Source: Ridgeia piscesae
Lineage: Eukaryota; Annelida; Polychaeta; Sabellida; Siboglinidae
DNA: 64,000 nt
NCBI GenBank assembly: GCA_025642075.2
Contig: JAODUO010000042.1
Coordinates: 637,001 to 701,000 of the forward strand
Direction of reading: 5' to 3'
Numbering within the stretch: position 1 is the first letter of the stretch; each line of letters begins with the position of its first letter. Of the stretch, positions 28,263-64,000 are shown piece after piece. A program made the translations under genes and the position numbers. A model generated the notes under the pieces. The model saw only the letters and a list, made by a program, of their open reading frames with translations. It did not search any database and was not told where the DNA came from.

Positions 28263-31200
28263 CATTTACTAGCTGAGTTAACCAGTTATGCTTGGGGAAA
28301 GAAGGCAGTCACCTGCAATCAAATGCTTGAAAATTGTATTGCATTGCTGCCTTTTCCCAGAAAAAGTATGAATTGTTTTCATATATCTGCCGACAGTTCT
28401 ACACCTGTGTCAGCACAATTGAACAGCCTTTTAATATATTGAACCCTCCAATCCCTCGGATAATTTTTTAATGTCTAAATCTACAATCTATGGGCCCACT
28501 AGATCATTTGCAACAGTTCAGTTTGATACATACAAAACTAGTTGAGGATCCTCATACAATGACATAATTAACTGTTATAATAATATTATATTCCTCTAAG
28601 GCAGGTTAATTAGCTAGTTTTTGCCGAGTTATGCATGCAGCTGTTTTAGGCAGACCCATGATAGTCTGCTTAAAAAATTGTTAGTCTACATGTAGTATGA
28701 TGAGAAATGTGTAATTATTTGCACATAAAATAATTTTAGTGATTTTGAGAACACTGTTTTTTCAGGTTGTATATCTTATCTTGTCTAATGGAACGGTATG
28801 CAGCAAATATATATATATATTATAAACAAACTCTAGCTGAGTTGTTTACCAAACGTTATTAAAACAATAGGTGCTATAATTGTCCTACATGTAATCTTTG
28901 CCTGACAAGTAACAAGTTTCTAGTCAGCTACTCACTAATACACACGACTCGGCAAGAACACACATCAAAATCTCACAAGGTAGATTTATTTCTCGTTTGC
29001 ATGCTGTTTAAAATCGGTCACAAGAACAAACTTGATACGAGTGGCGAGACCGTGCTGGACCAGCATCTGTAGGTGAGTGGACCTGAGACACTCACGCAGA
29101 CACAGAGTACACTCCTAGACACCAGTGGCCACTACATAACACCACAACCCACACACAGTCAGTAACCCATGTCAACCACCGAGCTCACAGAAACCACCAG
29201 ACGGCAGCACCAGGCAACCGGTCCGAGGTGTGGAATATCTCCCGCGTGGGTAGGTGGCTGGTCGATTACGTTTCGTTTCACAATCTAAATATCCATATCA
29301 AATAAACTGATCTCGTCACCCAGAGTCGGCTATGCGGTATATCTTAATTTACTTACCTGTGAGAAACTATCGACTGAGAAGTGGATAAGTTAACAATCGG
29401 CTGAATGTGTTACCCCCCCCCACTAACATAACCAGCAATTGAATCGCTACAAATGATGAGAGCTGGAAACAGCAGCAAACTATAAAGACATTCAAATGAC
29501 TATCTGAGCCACACAACGACTGGTCAGGCTTAGACTTCATTAACATACATAGATCAGTGCTCAACAGTGGAGGTTAGAAGTGGAACTTTTGTGAAAGTCT
29601 ACGCGTGTGTATATATATATATATATTTATATATCTGCATTATGGTACATACACGCATGTCCACATTTTCGTTTACATGCATATGTATGTGCACCTGCTA
29701 CGTTATCATATTATATTTATCATACATCAAACAAAAGCTTTGGCTACAGCCACCCTCCCCCTCCCACGTCAATAACAACAAACTTGAAACAATCTCAAAA
29801 CAATTTCATTTCAGATAAACAGGTTGCCCTAACGTCGGGTCAGTGCACGTATTATCTAAAAGATGTCCACCGGAAGGAAGCGCTCTATCGTTTTAACATC
29901 CATTTTTAACATCTTCAGTCATTGTGGTCCTGCATTAAACATAACATTAACTGTAAAACCGGCAACTTTAAAGCATGTGTCCTTAGCTACGACACCTTTC
30001 CTTGCATTACAGAGAAATATGCCATAGTGAGTGTACTACCAAATGCAGGCACTCAGTTGCACTCACATGGTTTGATTTTAAATTACGTTTAACTACATTA
30101 CATTTGTCGTTGATTAATCGTTAGCATTCCTATTGCCATCTTGTGTCGTCGTGTACCAGTATGTAAAATATACCTACGTCAAACAAACATGTGGCGCCCC
30201 CTCAGACATCCCCTTATCACCATGTCGATTTCTCGCCGACTGCTCACGTTTGTCACTGAAGTTTATACGTGTATGAGGAATTCAAGAAAACATGTCTATC
30301 ACAACTTCTACATTTAAATGAAATTCATATTTGAATTGAATACGGCCAAAATTATCGAAATCCTTGACGTGACATCACCGAGATGTCTGCACTACCAACA
30401 ATCCTCCCGCTCTACCCTATCACCTCTCACATGGTCACCTGCAAGATCAGATGCTCAATAACAACATCATGAAATTTGGATGGGCTAAGCCCAGCATCAC
30501 CATGGCATGGATGAATCAGGCATGCATGTAGTTAGTGTGAGGCGCATAGCAATGACTGATGGGCCGGTGCTATTAATAGAACTGTGGGTTCCCTGCAGCC
30601 AGCATCTATCTGCTCCATAAGGTACTTGGTGCACACGTTGTACCTCCACAGGCAGACACAACGTGTCATACTATACAGCAACAGACAATGATGAACTAAT
30701 AGAATGTCACTTCTCACTGGTGCCCAGGCCCTGGGGTGTACAGGCGGACACACAACCACTGTGTGTACACATGGTGTACCACCAATGCACACATACGTGT
30801 ACATATGTTGTACACGTGCGTACAGTCTTTGTGCACTTGCCACTGAGACGTGTATGCCCGTGTAGCGGCGTAGGACACTCACGTACGCGTAGACAACATT
30901 AGAGCAACAAGAATACAATGCCCCCGTACGTGGGGCGACATGACATCCACGAGTGTACACATCCGAACAACACAACCTGTCAAGTGTCATCCCTGGGACT
31001 GACAGGTGTCACGTGACACCGGATCACCTGTCATCGTGTCAGTGTCAAACTGATATGTGTGACAGACAAAGACGTTTGTGGGTGACGGCAGTTGATATAG
31101 TGTCACCAACGGAGGAAGTTAACAAGGTTTTTCAAAGGCAGTCCCTGCAAACACCGTCCAATCAGACGTCACGTGGATCGACGTAGCGCCACCTTGTGTG

Positions 31201-31462
31201 TAATGCAAGCACTGCACGGAGGCAGTAGTCGGAACGCTGATCGAGAACATCAATGAAGATAACCGACTTGAATGTTGATGACTGAGGAACAGACAGGCAA
31301 GGACCGCTGGAACATGGCGCCAGTGCTGCCCCCTGGTGTCACATATACGTAGGTGCGTACATCTGCCAGTCGTGCTGCTGAACGAGTCACGAGTGGACGA
31401 TGTCATTGGTGACTGAACGGCCGCGCAGCCGGGCGACACGTTCAGCCAGCAGTCGTGTTGAC

Positions 31463-60794
<29,332 letters not shown>

Positions 60795-60820
<26 letters not shown>

Positions 60821-60851
60821 TTCTTGGGTAATTGTACCCTTTTAAAAACAT
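60795..60851 (-). promoter_or_regulatory. Candidate upstream ORF overlapping the PPP2R5 start
   Basis: An ATG 31 bases before the PPP2R5 start opens an out-of-frame 18-codon ORF. It overlaps the real start and ends with taa at 60797-60795, one base before the end of exon 1. Its start context is weak (ttccATG), so most ribosomes might scan past. It matters only if transcription starts upstream of it. Confidence 0.3.
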
Positions 60852-60899
60852 GGAACGATACGTTTTCACCTTGATATTCGAGCCTACTTCAACACTAAA

Positions 60900-60955
60900 C
60901 AAGGGCAATCATTGGCCATTGCCAATCACGTGTCACATTGGTCACATGACTAAGC
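60900..60955 (-). promoter_or_regulatory. Possible PPP2R5 promoter elements (CCAAT boxes, E-box)
   Basis: About 90-130 bases upstream of the start codon there is a minus-strand CCAAT (attgg, 60911-60915), a plus-strand gccaat (60921-60926), a perfect cacgtg E-box (60927-60932), another attgg (about 60938), and gtcacatgac. The clustering upstream of the ATG fits a TATA-less promoter. No start site can be seen. Confidence 0.3.
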
Positions 60956-62125
60956 AAGTGAAGTGCTTGTCGAAGGAAAAGGGTTAGCTTTTAATGATAA
61001 AAGTTAATACTATAAATAAATGGTGAAATAACATAATTTGTTATAAAGATAAATCATATATATTTCTTTTTAATAAGCGATTCGCATGCTCTGCTACTTT
61101 CACCAGCAACTATTAAGACACAATTTAAGTACTTAAAATTATTGTAGGCTCTACATAATATAACGTGCAGCATAATCCGCCTAGGGCTTCCCCGCGTCTC
61201 TAGCCCCCGTCTCAGTAGCCCCCTGAGATGTGAGAATTGTCCCTCGTTCAGTGTACTGTTTAGTTTAGCTAACACCCTCTTTGTATGTGGAATTAATCAT
61301 TTAAAGCTCCACGTGACATTCGATCACAAATAAGTAATTGTGTGGTGTGGAAAGGTAAAGACAATCCTCTAACTTTTACATAAAGTGTTTGAACAAAACC
61401 AAATTTGACACTGTCGCCAGCTTCAAACGTCGACTGAAGACAATTTTTTTGTATTTCATATAAGTGTACTTCGATATGAACATTTTTTTTACTAAATTAT
61501 TTATTACATTTATTATATTTGTTAATACATATTTACATGTATATACATTTATTTATCACAGTGAGGTATTGTTATATTACTTTTTTTAATATCTAAAATA
61601 AAATATATTATTAGAGGTCCGGAGTTGCTGGATTACCTATGATTATGATGATTAATATTAATTGTCCTGACTCAGGTGTAAACTTTTGAAAGTCAATTGC
61701 CGTCATTTTAAGTGAACAATTTAATAAACCTATATTGACTAATTGCGGTGTGTTGTTTTTACGGTTTCCCTTCAATCCAAAAAGTCCGACATTCCTTGAA
61801 TGTGCATCAGATGTATGACTATTTTCTTATTTACAATCAGGTACCTAAAATTAAGGAGGGTCAGAACACTGAATGGAACAGCCAGGTAGGCAGGTAGTGT
61901 TGGTAAAGGGTAAGTGGTGCCATGCACTAGCCCCCCGATTGGTCACCGGGGTGGGGACGAAGACTACATTTTCAAAGCCGTGCAGAAGTGTGCAGTCCTT
62001 CTGTTACAATAGGCCTAGATATGTTAAAAATCTAAATTGTGCTGGGCAACTGTATTAAAAAATCGAACAGGGTCAGATTATATATATATACCTTATTTTG
62101 GGAATACAATATACTGCTTTAACCA

Positions 62126-62126
<1 letters not shown>
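60956..62126. other. Region upstream of PPP2R5
   Basis: No gene seen. Apart from the possible LINE tail at 61.4 kb it is AT-rich unique DNA. Confidence 0.5.
61385..61465 (+). pseudogene. Possible LINE ORF2 3'-end remnant
   Basis: The plus strand can be read FDTVASFKRRLKT, resembling the SFKRRLKTHLF-type end of CR1/L2-like LINE ORF2 proteins. It is very short and could be chance. Confidence 0.3.

Positions 62127-62203
<77 letters not shown>
62127..62203. repeat. (TA)n microsatellite
   Basis: A nearly perfect TA tract directly before the LINE remnant. Confidence 0.97.
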
Positions 62204-62204
<1 letters not shown>

Positions 62205-64000
62205 GCTCTCAAAAGCTGTCAAAGCCGGAGGCGGTGGTAGAGATAAGCTCCTGCTACATGTAACAGTAAATCCTCTGACGGCTCAAGTCCAGCTCCTGGC
62301 CTTCCTGTGGCGAGAGTGTTTATACTGACAGGAGAAGGGGCGAATGCGGGAATTAATATCTGCATGGCGCCTCAAAACCAGAAGCTTCGAATAGATAGGG
62401 CTCGTTAACCAGGGAAGTTAGCCTATCTAGGAGAAGGAAAATTCTGATATAAAACCTCCGCTACCTTGCGGCGGTACTCGTTCAAGAGAAGGGTTAGGGG
62501 GGTTTACCCTGAACGGAAACCCAGATGATGGTGTCACAAGAGAAAAACACTTCTGCTGCCTTGCAGACCGGTCGAAGAAGACCAAAGGCTAGGCCCACCG
62601 CTTACAACTGTGGTTGATGTCAGGAAGGGCATCCGATCATTTAAAAAATTCTGCCACAAAATAATGCCTGAATCTCAACGATGGACGAATAATGCTAGGG
62701 CGTCCCCCGGAAGCGACGCGTGCCAGCAGCCCCCGGCTGACATGAGAAGTGGACGAGGGGACCACGGCCGCAGCTAAAGAAGATAGTGGAGATGTCAAGA
62801 TCGGAAGCTGGAATGTGGGATCGATGACTGGGAGAGGGAGAGAGCTGGAAGAGGTTTGCAAAAGAAGGAACATAGGAATCCTATGTGTGCAGGTAACTAA
62901 TTAAGTGGACCGGCAAGAGCGCAAGAGAGTTGGGAGAAGGATTTAAGATCCTTTACAGTGGAGAGAAGAGCAGTAGAAATGGAGTGGGGGGTCATTCTAA
63001 GCCCAGAGTTTAAAGAGAAAATAGATGAAGTGTCAAGACCATCAGACAGACTAATTAAGCTTAAACTGGTTATAGCTGGAGAGATATTCAACATAGTGTC
63101 AGCATAATCCCCACAGAGTGGAGAAACAGAGAAGATAAAGGAGGAGTTTTTGAAAGACTGGGAATATGTGATGTCGAGAGTGCCGAGAACAGAGAAGATT
63201 GTAGTAGGAGCTGCCCTAAATGGACATGTGGGGAAAAATCCAGTTGTTTTTCAAAGAGTGCATGGAGGAAAAGGATATGGTCAAAGGAACAGAGAAGGGG
63301 AGAAAATCTTGGAAAGCATGGAGAGCCTATAGACTTAGCACTAGTGAACACGTTCTTCAACAAAAACGAAGAGAATCTAATCACTTATAAGAGTGGAGGG
63401 AACAGCTCACAAATTGATTTCATCATGACACGAAGAGCTGATATGAAGGAAATGCGAGACTGCAAGGTAATACCAGGAGAGGAGATTGTATTTTAGCATC
63501 GGCTGCTATTCAATTTTTTTCAATTTATTTCAAACACACAACATTAAAAAGCAAGCAATACAAATACAAATAATAATAAGTCACATGGCACGAATGAAAT
63601 ACAATTAAGAAATATGTTTTGAAAAGGAGTAGACATGAAGTGAAACACTTATATGTTATTTGTAGGCCTAAGGACAAAAGAAGTAAAATATAAGAGAAGG
63701 ACCAGAGAAAAGAGGATTAATTAGGATCTGGACTCTGAAGGGAGAAAAAGTGAAGGAATACAGAGACAAAGTGAAAGAGGAATACCAGCTGGAGGCAGAC
63801 ACTAATGCAGAAGAAAGTTGGAAATTATTTAAGAAAGTCGTCATGAGGGCAGCAGAAGAGATATGTGGAGCCACCAAAGGATGGAAACACCTGGAGAGGG
63901 AGACCTGGTAGTTGAATGAAGAGGTGCAGGAGAGCCTGAAAAGAAAAAAGGATGCATTCAAGAAATGGCAGATGCAGGGTGGAAACGACCTGAAGGAGGC
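62204..64000 (+). pseudogene. Non-LTR retrotransposon: 5' region, AP endonuclease and linker (dead, runs off window)
   Basis: From 62794 the plus strand reads KIGSWNVGSMTGRGRELEEV and ILCVQ, the start of an APE-type endonuclease of RTE/CFDP2-like LINEs. In other frames follow VVGAALNGHVG (63206-63238; the family has ADxNGH, so the catalytic Asp appears as Ala), NTFFNKNEENLITYKSGG and SSQIDFIMTRRADMKEM. A linker with KVKEYRDKVKEEYQLEADTN and EEVQESLKRKKDAFKKWQMQ continues to the end. Damage includes loss of the Glu after ILCVQ, a taa in the YAPQ motif, frameshifts, a tag in ETWW and an inserted element at 63509-63665. The domain before 62794 is presumably 5' UTR. The RT would lie past 64000. 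Confidence 0.82.
63509..63665 (-). mobile_element. Short insertion inside the LINE endonuclease region
   Basis: The LINE frame is interrupted after catcggctgct and resumes at about 63668. On the minus strand the inserted piece ends tgtttgaaataaattgaaa, the A/T-rich 3' end usual for a 5'-truncated LINE or SINE. It is therefore a nested retro-insertion of about 157 bp. A clear target duplication was not found. Confidence 0.5.

Larger units (their letters stand above)
24000..31462. other. Intergenic region between convergent 3' ends, with presumed 3' UTRs
   Basis: 7.5 kb with no gene I can support. It holds candidate MRCK polyA signals, small CA and TA repeats, and a TA-rich 28-28.9 kb stretch. 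Short open frames lack splice-supported or family features. Confidence 0.5.

Overview
The window is nuclear DNA from an animal, almost certainly an invertebrate. Protein-coding signal comes as short GT-AG exons in long AT-rich introns, and the two recognisable genes are metazoan signalling genes. Splice-junction minisatellites, TTAA-flanked inverted-repeat elements, a tRNA-headed SINE and remnants of a non-LTR retrotransposon fill the rest. Species cannot be fixed from the sequence. A cephalochordate is possible: I recall minisatellites at exon/intron boundaries being described in amphioxus, but could not verify that here. A lophotrochozoan or other invertebrate is not excluded.

Layout. (1) 1-24,000, plus strand: the 3' part of an MRCK / CDC42-binding protein kinase gene (Genghis Khan family). 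I assembled 21 exons (1002-23999) encoding the C1, PH, CNH and CRIB domains and a Ser/Pro-rich tail, 751 residues. All splice phases agree (2256 nt = 752 codons with stop). The kinase and coiled-coil exons lie upstream of the window. (2) 24,000-31,460: gene-free DNA between two convergent 3' ends. (3) 31,463-60,820, minus strand: a complete PPP2R5 gene (PP2A regulatory subunit B56, gamma/delta type) in 15 exons, 1701 nt, 566 residues. (4) 60,820-64,000: its presumed promoter side, a TA microsatellite, and a dead non-LTR retrotransposon (endonuclease region) running off the window end. A second reverse-transcriptase remnant sits in PPP2R5 intron 2 near 54.4-55.2 kb.

MRCK acts downstream of Cdc42 on actomyosin, and B56 targets PP2A to substrates. 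They are independent genes, but their linkage is of evolutionary interest because human CDC42BPB and PPP2R5C also lie close together.

The most striking feature is that several minisatellites are built from splice junctions. Tandem units copy a 3' splice site plus the start of the exon (2175-3252; 39332-40110) or an exon end plus its 5' splice site (12997-13175; 22702-23224; 23543-23856; weaker at 36027-36546). This leaves many decoy splice sites beside the real ones in both genes. A second unusual region, 10005-10990, is a garbled copy of 11714-12690 blended with the flanking 42-bp repeat, probably an assembly consensus artefact. The longest open frames in the window are products of these tandem repeats and are not genes.
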